From Pelomonas sp. Root1444 (GTDB taxonomy: Bacteria; Pseudomonadota; Gammaproteobacteria; Burkholderiales; Burkholderiaceae_C): DNA of 64,000 bases. The notes under the pieces were generated by a model that worked only from the letters and a program-made list of their open reading frames with translations, had not been told where the DNA came from and searched no databases. Shown piece by piece: positions 7,309 to 15,129 of the stretch. The DNA lies in contig NZ_LMFP01000013.1 of NCBI RefSeq assembly GCF_001426885.1, forward strand, positions 172,574 through 236,573, in the 5' to 3' direction. Position numbers and translations under genes: made by a program. Position 1 is the stretch's first letter. Each line of letters begins with the position of its first letter.

Positions 7309-10300
7309 CTATGCGGGCGTCGGGAACCGCAGGCGCACCTCGGTACCGCGGCCCGGGGCGCTGTCCACCTCCAGCTGCCCGCCGAGCAGCCGGGCGCGCT
7401 CCTCCATGCCGAGCACGCCATACCCATGCCGGGCCCGCGTGGGATCGAAGCCGTGGCCGTCGTCGCGCACCGTCAGCGTCCAGTGGCTGCCGTCCTGCGC
7501 CAGGCGGATGCTGACGTGGCTCGCCTGCGCGTGGCGGCGCACGTTGTTCAGCGACTCCTGCGCGATGCGGAACACCATGGTGGCCAGCTCGGGCGACAGC
7601 TCGCGCAGGTCGGTCTCCACGGCCACCGTGCAAGCCACGCCGGTGCCGTGGCTGAACTCGCTCGCCAGCCAACGCAACGCGGCGAGCAGCCCGCCGTCCA
7701 GGGCCGGCGGCCGCAGCTGCGACACCAGCGTGCGCATCGTCGCGACCAGCTGGTCCAGGCGCGCGAGCAGCGGGGCCAGGTGTTCGGCCGTCACCGCGCC
7801 GCCGGCGGCCGCGGCGCGCTTGCCCGCCACCGACACCTCCATGCGCAAGGCCACCAGCTGCTGCCCGAACTCGTCGTGCAGCTCGCGCGAGACGCGCTTG
7901 CGCTCGTCCTCCAGGCTGCGTGCGTTGTGCTCGCCCAGGCGGCGTAGCGCCTCGCGCGAGCTTTCCAGCTCGGCGGTGCGCTCGGTGATGGCCTGCTCCA
8001 GCGCGCGTCGGCGCGCGCGCGCGCGCCGCTGCAACATCCACCACGAGGCCCACCAGAGCAGCGCCAGCGCCACCGTACCGGCCACGCGCGCGACCGGCGT
8101 GTTCCACCAGGCCGGCCGCACCTCGAACGGCATGCTGAGCACCGGGCCCGCGGGCTCCGCCGGCGTCAGGCCGACCGCGCGCAGCTGCAGCAGCTGCACG
8201 CCGGCTTCGAGCGCGCCAACGTCGAGCACGGCGCCTTCGGCGGTGCGCCAGGCCATGTCGGGCCCCAGCCGGTATTCGATGCGCAGCGAGCGCGCGAGGC
8301 TGTAGTTCGCCGTGCCCAGCGTCACGCGCAGCCGGCGGTCGGCCCAGGGCACGGGCCGGGTCGGTGGCCCGCGGAACACCTGCGCCCCGAACTCGACCGC
8401 GTCCACGCGCAGGATGGGCAGCGGCGGCGGCCGGGCGCCGGGGTGCACACGGGTGGCGCCCGCGCTGGTGGTGATCCAGGTCTGGCCCCGCGCGTCGACC
8501 AGGAAGCCGGGGTCGACGTCGTTCCACACCAGCCCGTTGCCGTGGTGCAGCTGCCACCAGCGGCCGTCGGGTTCGAGGATGAACACGCCCTGGTCGGTCC
8601 CGACCCAGACGCGGCCGTCCGCGGTGCTGCGCACGAAGCAGGGCACCGCGCCGCCGAACAGCTCGGGCGGGAAGCGCTGCAGCAGCTGCGCGACGCCGTC
8701 CGTCACCGCGTACTGCCTCACGCCGGTGCCGTCGAAGAGCCACAGCCGGCCCTCGCGGTCGAACGCCAGGTCGAGGTAGGCCGGCACCGGCACGCCGGCG
8801 GGGTCCACCAGCGCGGCCCAGGCGCCGTCCTGCCAGCGCAGCACCCGGCCGTCCCCGACGAACCATTCCGACCCCGCACTGCGGGCCGCCGCCATGGCCC
8901 GCTCGCCGCCGGGCGGCAAGGGACCCACCCCCTCGCGCCGCAAGCCCTCCCGCGCGGGCGTCAGCCGCTCGACCCCGGCGGGGCCGAAGACGTAGTAGGC
9001 GTTCGTGCCCATCACCGCGCCGGCCAGCAGCGGGTCGCTCATCACCAGGCGCACCGTGGTGCTGCCCGCCTTCACGGTGAACAGCCGCTCGTTCTCTATC
9101 CACCAGAGATCGCCGGCGACGACCATCGGCCAGCGCCAGCTGCGCACCCGCTGCGCCCCAGGCACCTGGGGCACGACGAAGCGGCGCCGGGTCTCGTCGA
9201 ACCAGGCCACGCCTTCGCGGGTCGTGGCCCACAGCCGGCCGCTGCCGTCCTGCAGCATGTCCGTCACCACGTTGGACGGCAGCCCGTCCGCGCGCGTCCA
9301 GTGGTCGACCTGGCCGTAACCCACCCAGCGGTACACGCCCCGCCCGCCGGCGCCCAGCCACAGCGAGCCCTCCGCGTCGAAGACCAGGGCGCGGATCGCC
9401 GTGTCGGGCAGGCCGTCCTCCTGGGTCCACTCGCGCCAGGCGCGGCCGTCCCAGCGCGCGATGCCTTTGTCGGTGGTGGTGAGGACGGCGCCGTCACGGT
9501 CTTCGATGAGGGTGCCGTAGTTGATCCACCCGCCGAGGACCGGCGGCGCCCCGACGGCCTCGAAACCCGGTGCGCCGCTGGTCAGGCGCGCCAGTTGGCG
9601 CCCGCTGCGCGCCCACAGGCTGCCGTCCCGCGCGACGAGCAAGTGGCCCCAGCCGTCGGCCGGCAGGCCTTGGTCGGGCCCCCAGGCCGTGAGCCGCTGG
9701 TCGCGCCATTCGCACAGGCCCTCGCCACAGCCGAACCACAGCGCGCCGCGGAGCCAGCGCAGCGGCGGCACCACGCCGGGCCGTCCCTGCGTCTGCGGCA
9801 CGTCCAACGGCTGCGCGACCAGGGCGGTGGCCCCGGCCGGGCCGGGCGCGATCGACCACAGGCGGCGGTCGGGGTCCATCAGGTAGGCCACGCCGCGGTC
9901 GTCCCAGTCGAGCTGTCGGGACCGGCGCAGGCTCAGCATCCGGCCGTCGGGCTTGCGCACCGCAACCCACCGCGGGCCGCCGGCGTCGTCCTGCCGGATG
10001 AACAAGCCGCCTTCGGTGCCCACCCACAGCCGGCCATCGCGGTCGATGCTCGCACCCAGGATGGTCGAACCGGCATCGCTCGGCAGCGCTTCGCGCCGCA
10101 TGCGAAAGCCGTCGAAGCGGAACAGGCCGTTCTCGGTGCAGACCCACAGCAGCGCGTTCGGGTCCTGGACCAGGCAGTTCGGCGTCAGGCCGGTCAGGCC
10201 CTCGCGTTCCTGGTAGGACTCCAGCACGATGTGCTCCGCCGTCGCGGCCGTGGCGCACAGCAGCAGCAGCACACCGGCCAGCGCGGCCCGGCAGCGACCG

Positions 10301-10314
10301 ATCAGCCCGGCCAT
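7309..10314 (-). CDS. two-component regulator propeller histidine kinase (Reg_prop/Y_Y_Y/HisKA_3)
   Basis: A 1001-residue membrane sensor. The start at 10314 is preferred, because MAGLIGRCRAALAGVLLLLC followed by ATAATAEH is a signal peptide; the frame is open further upstream. The periplasmic part has many Reg_prop repeats (LLWVCTENGLFRFDGF, LWVGTEGGLFIR, LWFGCGEGLCEW, LWLGAGGRGVYRWVG, VWVGTDQGVFIL) forming one or two beta-propellers. A Y_Y_Y module follows, then one membrane span (WWNTPVARVAGTVALALLWWASWWML). The cytoplasmic part has a HisKA_3 dimerisation helix with the phosphoacceptor in VSRELHDEFGQQLVAL and a HATPase with DDGHGFD and GYGVLGMEERARLLGG. Similar sensors detect plant polysaccharide fragments. 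The LuxR-type response regulator normally paired with it is not adjacent. Confidence 0.93.
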   Translation of the reverse strand: MAGLIGRCRAALAGVLLLLCATAATAEHIVLESYQEREGLTGLTPNCLVQDPNALLWVCTENGLFRFDGFRMRREALPSDAGSTILGASIDRDGRLWVGTEGGLFIRQDDAGGPRWVAVRKPDGRMLSLRRSRQLDWDDRGVAYLMDPDRRLWSIAPGPAGATALVAQPLDVPQTQGRPGVVPPLRWLRGALWFGCGEGLCEWRDQRLTAWGPDQGLPADGWGHLLVARDGSLWARSGRQLARLTSGAPGFEAVGAPPVLGGWINYGTLIEDRDGAVLTTTDKGIARWDGRAWREWTQEDGLPDTAIRALVFDAEGSLWLGAGGRGVYRWVGYGQVDHWTRADGLPSNVVTDMLQDGSGRLWATTREGVAWFDETRRRFVVPQVPGAQRVRSWRWPMVVAGDLWWIENERLFTVKAGSTTVRLVMSDPLLAGAVMGTNAYYVFGPAGVERLTPAREGLRREGVGPLPPGGERAMAAARSAGSEWFVGDGRVLRWQDGAWAALVDPAGVPVPAYLDLAFDREGRLWLFDGTGVRQYAVTDGVAQLLQRFPPELFGGAVPCFVRSTADGRVWVGTDQGVFILEPDGRWWQLHHGNGLVWNDVDPGFLVDARGQTWITTSAGATRVHPGARPPPLPILRVDAVEFGAQVFRGPPTRPVPWADRRLRVTLGTANYSLARSLRIEYRLGPDMAWRTAEGAVLDVGALEAGVQLLQLRAVGLTPAEPAGPVLSMPFEVRPAWWNTPVARVAGTVALALLWWASWWMLQRRARARRRALEQAITERTAELESSREALRRLGEHNARSLEDERKRVSRELHDEFGQQLVALRMEVSVAGKRAAAAGGAVTAEHLAPLLARLDQLVATMRTLVSQLRPPALDGGLLAALRWLASEFSHGTGVACTVAVETDLRELSPELATMVFRIAQESLNNVRRHAQASHVSIRLAQDGSHWTLTVRDDGHGFDPTRARHGYGVLGMEERARLLGGQLEVDSAPGRGTEVRLRFPTPA

Positions 10315-10533
10315 GTGCCGGCGCACGGCGCCCCTCCGTCCGGCCGGTCGCATCGACCGGCGGCTCGCGTGGCATGGGGGTTGTCCATCCAGGTCAAGGA
10401 ATGACGGGCTCGTGTCCGATGGGGCGCCGATTCTGCCGGAACAACGGGCCGGCGCTGCGCGCGCCGTGGCCGCCGCCGAGACGGTCATGAATCGGTTGTA
10501 TCCCGGTCAGAACTCCGCCGGCGCCGCGGCGGC

Positions 10534-11136
10534 TCAGCGCGGCGCCCGGGCCAGGCTGTCGACGAAGGCCATGCAGGCCTGGCTCGCGTCAGGCTGGCCG
10601 CGCCAGCTGTGCGCCAGCGCCCGCAGCCCCGCGCGCACCTCGCGCGGCATGGTGCCGTCGAGCGGGTCGTCGGCCACCGCGGCCAGGTGGTCGGCGTAGA
10701 GCCGGCGCGCCTCGGCGTCGCAGTCCAGCAGCTCCATGACGGCGCCGGCCAGCGTCTGGAACTGCTCGGGCGACAGGTCGGCCTGCCCGCGCTGCGGCCA
10801 GGCGGCCAGGCACAGGTACTCGATGGGGCCCAGGCTGCGCCGCTGCGCGCCCGGCTGCCAGGCCCCCCAGGCCGCGCGCGAGCCGCTGGGCAGGCGCCCC
10901 TGGCTGAGCGCCTGCACGAGGGTCTGCGCGACGGCCGCGCGGGCAGCGTACTCACCGCGCTGGTTGACCTCGGCCAGCACGCGCAGGAAGGCCGGGTAGA
11001 GCTGGTCGCCCAGGCCCGTGCAGACGGCCTCCATCAGCGCGACGGCGCCATCCTGGCGCGGGCCGAGGTCCACGCAGCCACCGATCAGGGCCTGGGCGGC
11101 CTCGACCCAGCGGGGCTGGGCGAGCAGTTCAGCCAA
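10534..11136 (-). CDS. unknown protein beside the type III secretion locus
   Basis: A 200-residue, largely helical protein without signal peptide or membrane span. It starts with TTG at 11136, which overlaps the end of the preceding small gene by eight bases, so coupling is likely. The sequence (MEAVCTGLGDQLYPAFLRVLAEV, LGPIEYLCLAAWPQRGQADLSPEQFQTLAGAVMELLDCD) does not match any type III chaperone or gatekeeper that I can recognise. Such small acidic, helical proteins next to injectisome genes are often chaperones or regulators, but that is only a position-based guess. The 219 bp between it and the kinase gene downstream hold no recognisable feature. Confidence 0.55.
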   Translation of the reverse strand: MAELLAQPRWVEAAQALIGGCVDLGPRQDGAVALMEAVCTGLGDQLYPAFLRVLAEVNQRGEYAARAAVAQTLVQALSQGRLPSGSRAAWGAWQPGAQRRSLGPIEYLCLAAWPQRGQADLSPEQFQTLAGAVMELLDCDAEARRLYADHLAAVADDPLDGTMPREVRAGLRALAHSWRGQPDASQACMAFVDSLARAPR

Positions 11137-11371
11137 TCAGGGCGGCCAGCACGCGCTCGGCGTGCTGCTGGACGGACAGCCCGCGCTGGTCGGCCGGCAC
11201 GTCGGCCCGCAGGCTGACGGCACCGCCGCTGGCACCCAGGCCGTCCAGCCAGGTCGCGCCGCCCGCCCGCCCGACGGCGGGCGAGCCCAATGGGCTGAGC
11301 GGGCCGAGCGAGGTCGCCGGGAACAGCGAGGCGGACGATGACAGTGGGGCGCCGATCATGGCCGTGGGCAA
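11129..11371 (-). CDS. small unknown protein, possible type III substrate
   Basis: An 80-residue protein rich in Ser, Ala, Gly and Leu at its N-terminus (MIGAPLSSSASLFPATSLG from the ATG at 11359; a TTG at 11371 is the alternative start). It ends with a helix (LSVQQHAERVLAALIG). Low-complexity, Ser-rich N-termini are typical of substrates of type III secretion, but the signal is not diagnostic. A copy of the effector-island promoter-like element lies 46-58 bp upstream (11418-11455). The gene is probably cotranscribed with the 200-residue unknown after it. Confidence 0.45.
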   Translation of the reverse strand: MPTAMIGAPLSSSASLFPATSLGPLSPLGSPAVGRAGGATWLDGLGASGGAVSLRADVPADQRGLSVQQHAERVLAALIG

Positions 11372-11417
11372 AGGTTGAAGACTGGCGTCCAGCTTAACGA
11401 GGCGCGCCGGCCAAGGC

Positions 11418-11455
11418 GACTGCGGCTGCCCCTAATTCGTCAGTGGTCCGGGTCG
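11418..11455 (-). promoter_or_regulatory. promoter-like element D (GAATT/GGGGCAGCCGCAG type)
   Basis: Read on the minus strand, this stretch contains CGACCC, an 11-base spacer and GAATTAGGGGCAGCCGCAG. The second half matches the elements upstream of the effector genes at 37.5, 40.0 and 42.8 kb and the one at 31.4 kb. The spacer is five bases shorter than in those copies and the inverted-repeat left arm is largely lost. It lies just upstream of the small gene ending at 11129 and slightly overlaps the 3' end of the LysM gene. Confidence 0.5.
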
Positions 11456-11943
11456 ACGGCGGCATCGCCCGGGGCGTCGGGCCGCGGCGTGGACGGGGCC
11501 GCATGGCGGTCGGCGACGAACTCGCGGCGGCCGTCGCGCCGCAGCGTGCCCTCGGGCGCGACGTGGTCGAAGAAGGGCCGGCCCGAGGTCAGCACCGCGT
11601 TGCCGACCCTGACGGCGGCGTCGTAGGTGTCGCGCCGCCAGCTCGGGTCGAAGCGGTACAGCGCCAGCAGCGGGATGTCATGCAGCAGGCCGTGCGTGGG
11701 CTCGGGCAGCAGGTCCGCCACGGTGTTGGACAGGGGCTCGGGCAGGTACAGGCTCTCGCCCACATGGACGAGGTCGGGACTGTGCAGCTGCGGGTTGGCG
11801 GCCAGCAGCGCGTCCAGCGCCACGCCATGGTCGGCGGCGATGCGGTCCAGGCTGTCGCCGTGCTGGACCTCGTAGCGGCGGCCTGCGGGCGGCGTGTCTT
11901 GCAGCGCCGTGACGGCTGGCGTCACTCGGGAGATGGTGGTCAT
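11440..11943 (-). CDS. LysM domain protein, cytosolic-type N-terminus
   Basis: A 167-residue protein with one LysM module at residues about 23-68 (YEVQHGDSLDRIAADHGV, ALLAANPQLHSPDLVHVGESLYLP). LysM binds N-acetylglucosamine-containing glycans such as peptidoglycan. No signal peptide precedes the module, which is unusual for LysM proteins, so export by the neighbouring type III system is a possibility. The C-terminal 100 residues (LYRFDPSWRRDTYDAAVRVGNAVLTSGRPFFDHV) are not recognised. Two further LysM proteins without signal peptide occur in the effector island at 35.8-40.0 kb. A weak GCAATTGCGGGCA match to the effector-element core lies at 12000-12019, about 60 bp upstream. Confidence 0.8.
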   Translation of the reverse strand: MTTISRVTPAVTALQDTPPAGRRYEVQHGDSLDRIAADHGVALDALLAANPQLHSPDLVHVGESLYLPEPLSNTVADLLPEPTHGLLHDIPLLALYRFDPSWRRDTYDAAVRVGNAVLTSGRPFFDHVAPEGTLRRDGRREFVADRHAAPSTPRPDAPGDAAVDPDH

Positions 11944-12045
11944 GGGGTGCCCTGCGCGGTGAAGTGCTGGCTGCGATTTCAGGCCAGGGCCGGCGGGCGG
12001 GCAATTGCGGGCACTGCTGTTTCTGAACGTAAGGCCGGCCGTCGA

Positions 12046-12831
12046 TCAGCCGAACAGCCGCTTCAGAAGGTCCGTCACGAGGCTAGGCCGCGCCAGCAGC
12101 TCCTCGTTCATCAGCGCCACCAGGCTGCCCAGTTGCAGCAGCAGCACCAGATGCCCCACGACGGACTTGATGGACATGGCCAGGCTGAACACGTTGAGCT
12201 GCTGCGCATAGCGGTTGATGAGCCCCAGCACGCCGTCCACCAGGTACAGCAGCACCAGCGACGGCGCGGCCACGAGCAGCGCCAGGCGCAGCATGCGGCC
12301 GAACTCCGCCTCGAAGGCCAGCAGCCCGGCCGGCAGCAGCCGCCATTCGCCGTGCAGCGGCCACAGCGCGAAGCTGTCCAGCAGCAGCGCGGCAAACAGC
12401 ATGAAGCCGCCCGACGCCATGAAGACCCAGCTCGCCAGCCGCGCCAGGAAGGCGCCGGTCAGCGAGGTCTGGTGGCCGGACAGCGGGTCCAGCACCTGGG
12501 CCTGGGAGGCGCCCGTCTTGGTGTCGATGAGCTGGCCGGCCATCTCGAACGACCACATCAGGCCGGCGAACAGGAAGCCCAGCGCCGCGCCCAGCATGAC
12601 CTCGCGGCCGTACAGCAGCGCCCACTGCAGGCCGCCCAGCTGCACCGGCTTGACGTCCTGCACCAGCAGGCCCAGCAGCGCCAGCGCCAGGAACAGCGCG
12701 TTGCGGATCAGCGCGGGGATGAGGTCCTGCGTGAACAGCGGCACCAGCAGGAAGGCCGTGGCCACCCGCATCGTGGACAGGCCCAGCAGCAGCGCGGCGT
12801 CGGTCGGGTGGCCGACCCAGTACTCATACAT
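12046..12831 (-). CDS. sctT: type III secretion export apparatus protein SctT
   Basis: A 261-residue polytopic membrane protein of the FliR/YscT family. Typical features are the hydrophobic start with ALLLGLSTMRVATAFLLVPLFTQDLIPALIRNALFLALAL, then GREVMLGAALGFLFAGLMWSFEMAGQLIDTKTG, where the family motif is conserved, and a long hydrophobic C-terminal half. It belongs to the SctRST export gate in the inner membrane ring. Its ATG overlaps the sctS stop (TGATG). It is the last gene of the long operon starting at 28234. The region 11944-12045 downstream carries no clear terminator. Confidence 0.95.
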   Translation of the reverse strand: MYEYWVGHPTDAALLLGLSTMRVATAFLLVPLFTQDLIPALIRNALFLALALLGLLVQDVKPVQLGGLQWALLYGREVMLGAALGFLFAGLMWSFEMAGQLIDTKTGASQAQVLDPLSGHQTSLTGAFLARLASWVFMASGGFMLFAALLLDSFALWPLHGEWRLLPAGLLAFEAEFGRMLRLALLVAAPSLVLLYLVDGVLGLINRYAQQLNVFSLAMSIKSVVGHLVLLLQLGSLVALMNEELLARPSLVTDLLKRLFG

Positions 12832-13106
12832 CAACGTTGGATCTTCACCAGGCCGGGGAACTCGCTGAACACGCGGTCGCCCAGCCGGTAGAGGCTGCCG
12901 CCCAGCAGCGAGGCCGTGATGAAGATGGTGATGACGATGGCGAAGAACTTGGCCACGTACTGCACCGTCTGCTCCTGCAGCTGCGTGGCGGCCTGCACGA
13001 AGGCGATCAGCAGGCCGACGACCGCCGCCACGATGATGGGCGGCGCCGACAACAGCAGCACCAGCCACAGCGCCTGCTGGGTGAGTTGGATGACTTCGCT
13101 GTTCAT
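12831..13106 (-). CDS. sctS: type III secretion export apparatus protein SctS
   Basis: A 91-residue FliQ/YscS-type protein with two transmembrane helices: VIQLTQQALWLVLLLSAPPIIVAAVVGLLIAFVQAATQLQEQT is the classic first hairpin, and VAKFFAIVITIFITASLLGG is the second. It forms, with SctR and SctT, the pseudo-helical export gate complex. Stop and start codons overlap with both neighbours (ATGA with sctR, TGATG with sctT), which indicates strict translational coupling. Confidence 0.96.
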   Translation of the reverse strand: MNSEVIQLTQQALWLVLLLSAPPIIVAAVVGLLIAFVQAATQLQEQTVQYVAKFFAIVITIFITASLLGGSLYRLGDRVFSEFPGLVKIQR

Positions 13107-13762
13107 GTCTGGTAGGTGAGGACGAGGCCGTGCGTCAACTTGACCCAGCCGTCGATGAGCACGAACAGCAGCAGCTTGAACGGCAGCGACACGGTGGTCG
13201 GCGACAGCATCTGCATGCCCATGGCCATCAGGATGTTGGAGATGACGAGGTCGATGACGAGGAAGGGCAAAAAGATCAGGAAGCCGATCTCGAAGGCCAC
13301 CGTCAGCTCGCTGACCGTGAAGGCCGGCACGATGACGAGGAAGTCGCGGTCGGTCAGCGCCTGTGCCTGCTCGGGCTTGAGGCTGCGCTGCGCCGTCTTC
13401 AGGAAGAAGGCGCGCTCCAGCGGCCGGCTGTGCTTGACGAGGAACTCGCGCAGCGGCTCCTTGGCCGCGTCGGCGGCCGCCAGCATCTGGCTGGTGGACG
13501 CCTTGTCGGTGGTGGGCAGGTCGCGCAGGCTCTCCTGCATCTGCACGCCCACCGGGTACATGACGTAGATGCTCAGGATCAGCGCCAGCCCGTTCATGAC
13601 GACGTTGGGCGGCACCTGCTGCAGGCCCATCGCGTTGCGCAACAGGCTCAGCACGACGACGAGCTTGGTGAAGGACGTGACCATCACCGCCACGAATGGC
13701 GCCAGCGCCAGCAGGACGACGGTGATGAGCGCCGAGGCCGGCGTGAAGCTGCTCAGGTCCAT
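13103..13762 (-). CDS. sctR: type III secretion export apparatus protein SctR
   Basis: A 219-residue FliP/YscR-family protein. Diagnostic stretches are MVTSFTKLVVVLSLLRNAMGLQQVPPNVVMNGLALILSIYVMYPVG in the first half, and VIVPAFTVSELTVAFEIGFLIFLPFLVIDLVISNILMAMGMQMLSPTTVSLPFKLLLFVLIDGW in the second, which are very conserved across injectisomes and flagella. Five copies form the core of the export gate. Unlike FliP, there is no signal peptide, as in other injectisome SctR proteins. Confidence 0.97.
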   Translation of the reverse strand: MDLSSFTPASALITVVLLALAPFVAVMVTSFTKLVVVLSLLRNAMGLQQVPPNVVMNGLALILSIYVMYPVGVQMQESLRDLPTTDKASTSQMLAAADAAKEPLREFLVKHSRPLERAFFLKTAQRSLKPEQAQALTDRDFLVIVPAFTVSELTVAFEIGFLIFLPFLVIDLVISNILMAMGMQMLSPTTVSLPFKLLLFVLIDGWVKLTHGLVLTYQT

Positions 13763-13765
13763 GAA

Positions 13766-14488
13766 CTAGACCGCCTCGATGCGAAAGGCGTGGCCGCTGC
13801 CCCAGGGCACGAGGCGGCCGCGCGCCAACGCCGCGTCGGGGCGCGCCACCTCGATGAGCTGGCACTGCACCGGCAGCGCCGGCACCGGCCCGCGCCAGCC
13901 CATGACGACCTCCAGCGCCAGCGGCTGATCCCAGCGCGCAACGAGCTGCCAGCGCCGGAGCTGGGATTCCTCGGCGACTTCGCCCGCCCGCGCCGCATGG
14001 ACCTCGCCGCGCGCGCGCAGGGCGGGGGCCGGCGCGTCGTCCAGCAGCACCAGGCCACCGGGCTCCAGCGCGGCGAGATCCTCCTCACTCAGCCGCCAGC
14101 GCGCCAGCATGCATTCGGCCGGCGTCGGCAGCCACTGCAGGCCGGGCACGTCGGGCGCCCCGGCCAGCCCGCGCAAGGCCGACCAGGGCAGGCACAGACG
14201 TGCCTGCGCCTCCCGACCCTGCCAGACGGCCTGCGCACCGCCGGCGGGCATGCCGCCCAGCTGCGCCACCCACTGCCAGGGCGGGCGGGCCAGGCCGGCC
14301 GCCTCGAGCGCGTCCAGCAGTTCGCCGGCCAGGTCCAGCACGACCGCGGCCTCCGCGGCGCAGGGCGGCAGCGGGCCCGCGGCGAAGCCTTCGGCCCGCA
14401 CGCACAGGCTGGCGGGGCCAGCCAGGAAATGCCAGCTCGACAACTCGCCGACGGCTTGGGGCATGGAACTCACGGCAACCGCCTCCAT
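13766..14488 (-). CDS. sctQ: SctQ-like cytoplasmic ring protein (divergent)
   Basis: A 240-residue protein placed exactly where sctQ belongs, between the operon's two-component genes and sctR. Its C-terminal third shows a surface-presentation-of-antigens type pattern (RWRLSEEDLAALEPGGLVLLDDA, and ALARGRLVPWGSGHAFRIEAV as the last strands). The N-terminal part is poorly conserved, as usual in this family. It is shorter than most SctQ proteins (about 300 residues or more). SctQ builds the C-ring or sorting platform that docks SctL-SctN. The ATG at 14488 overlaps the stop of the response regulator (TGATG). The position makes the call firm; sequence alone would be weaker. Confidence 0.72.
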   Translation of the reverse strand: MEAVAVSSMPQAVGELSSWHFLAGPASLCVRAEGFAAGPLPPCAAEAAVVLDLAGELLDALEAAGLARPPWQWVAQLGGMPAGGAQAVWQGREAQARLCLPWSALRGLAGAPDVPGLQWLPTPAECMLARWRLSEEDLAALEPGGLVLLDDAPAPALRARGEVHAARAGEVAEESQLRRWQLVARWDQPLALEVVMGWRGPVPALPVQCQLIEVARPDAALARGRLVPWGSGHAFRIEAV

Positions 14489-15129
14489 CACGCCCTGCGG
14501 CTCACCATCATGCGGGTCAGCTCCGTGACCGAGCGGGCCTTCATCTTGCGCATGCCGCGCGAGCGGTACAGCTCCACGCTCTTCAGCGACAGCTTGATCT
14601 CGTCGGCGATGTTCTTGTTCATCAGGCCCTTGACGACCAGCGACAGCACCTGGCGCTCGCGCGGCGACAGCATCTGCGCGCGGCGCTCGAACTCCTCGCG
14701 CGAGCCCTCGACGCCGGGGTCCACGTCCAGGTCCACGTCCATCGGCGCGAACGCGCGGTCCAGCGCCGCGCTCAGGGCGGCGTCGTCCAGCGGCTTCTCC
14801 AGCAGCGAGACGGCGCCGCGCTTTTGCATGGCGGCCACGGCCAGCGGCACGTCGGCATGGCCGCTCATGTAGATCACCGGCAGGTGGATGCCGCGCTCGC
14901 GCAGCGCGTCGTGGAGGTCAAGGCCCGACAGCTCGGGCATGCGCACGTCCAGCATCAGGCAGGTGGATTCCGGCCAGGCCGTGCCCACGGCCACGCGGGC
15001 CAGCGACTGCAGCGCGTCGCGCGGGTCGCCCCAGTCGCGCACCTGGCAGCCGAAGCCTTCGAGCCAGAAGCGCAGGGAGTCGCGGAACTCGTGGTTGTCG
15101 TCCACGACGTAGATCTGACGCGGTGTCAT
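14488..15129 (-). CDS. FixJ-family response regulator inside the type III operon
   Basis: A 213-residue response regulator. The receiver domain has the acidic pair in VVDDNHEFRDSL, the phosphoacceptor Asp61 in LMLDVRMPELSGLDL, and the conserved Ser/Thr and Lys regions (YMSGHADVP, LLEKPLDD). A LuxR-type helix-turn-helix occupies about residues 150-205 (LSPRERQVLSLVVKGLMNKNIADEIKLSLKSVELYRSRGMRKM). It follows its kinase with an ATGA overlap and precedes sctQ with a TGATG overlap, so it is embedded in the secretion operon. It is the natural candidate for autogenous control of this operon, possibly through the two CCCCTAGAARTAGGT sites upstream of sctU. Confidence 0.94.
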   Translation of the reverse strand: MTPRQIYVVDDNHEFRDSLRFWLEGFGCQVRDWGDPRDALQSLARVAVGTAWPESTCLMLDVRMPELSGLDLHDALRERGIHLPVIYMSGHADVPLAVAAMQKRGAVSLLEKPLDDAALSAALDRAFAPMDVDLDVDPGVEGSREEFERRAQMLSPRERQVLSLVVKGLMNKNIADEIKLSLKSVELYRSRGMRKMKARSVTELTRMMVSRRA

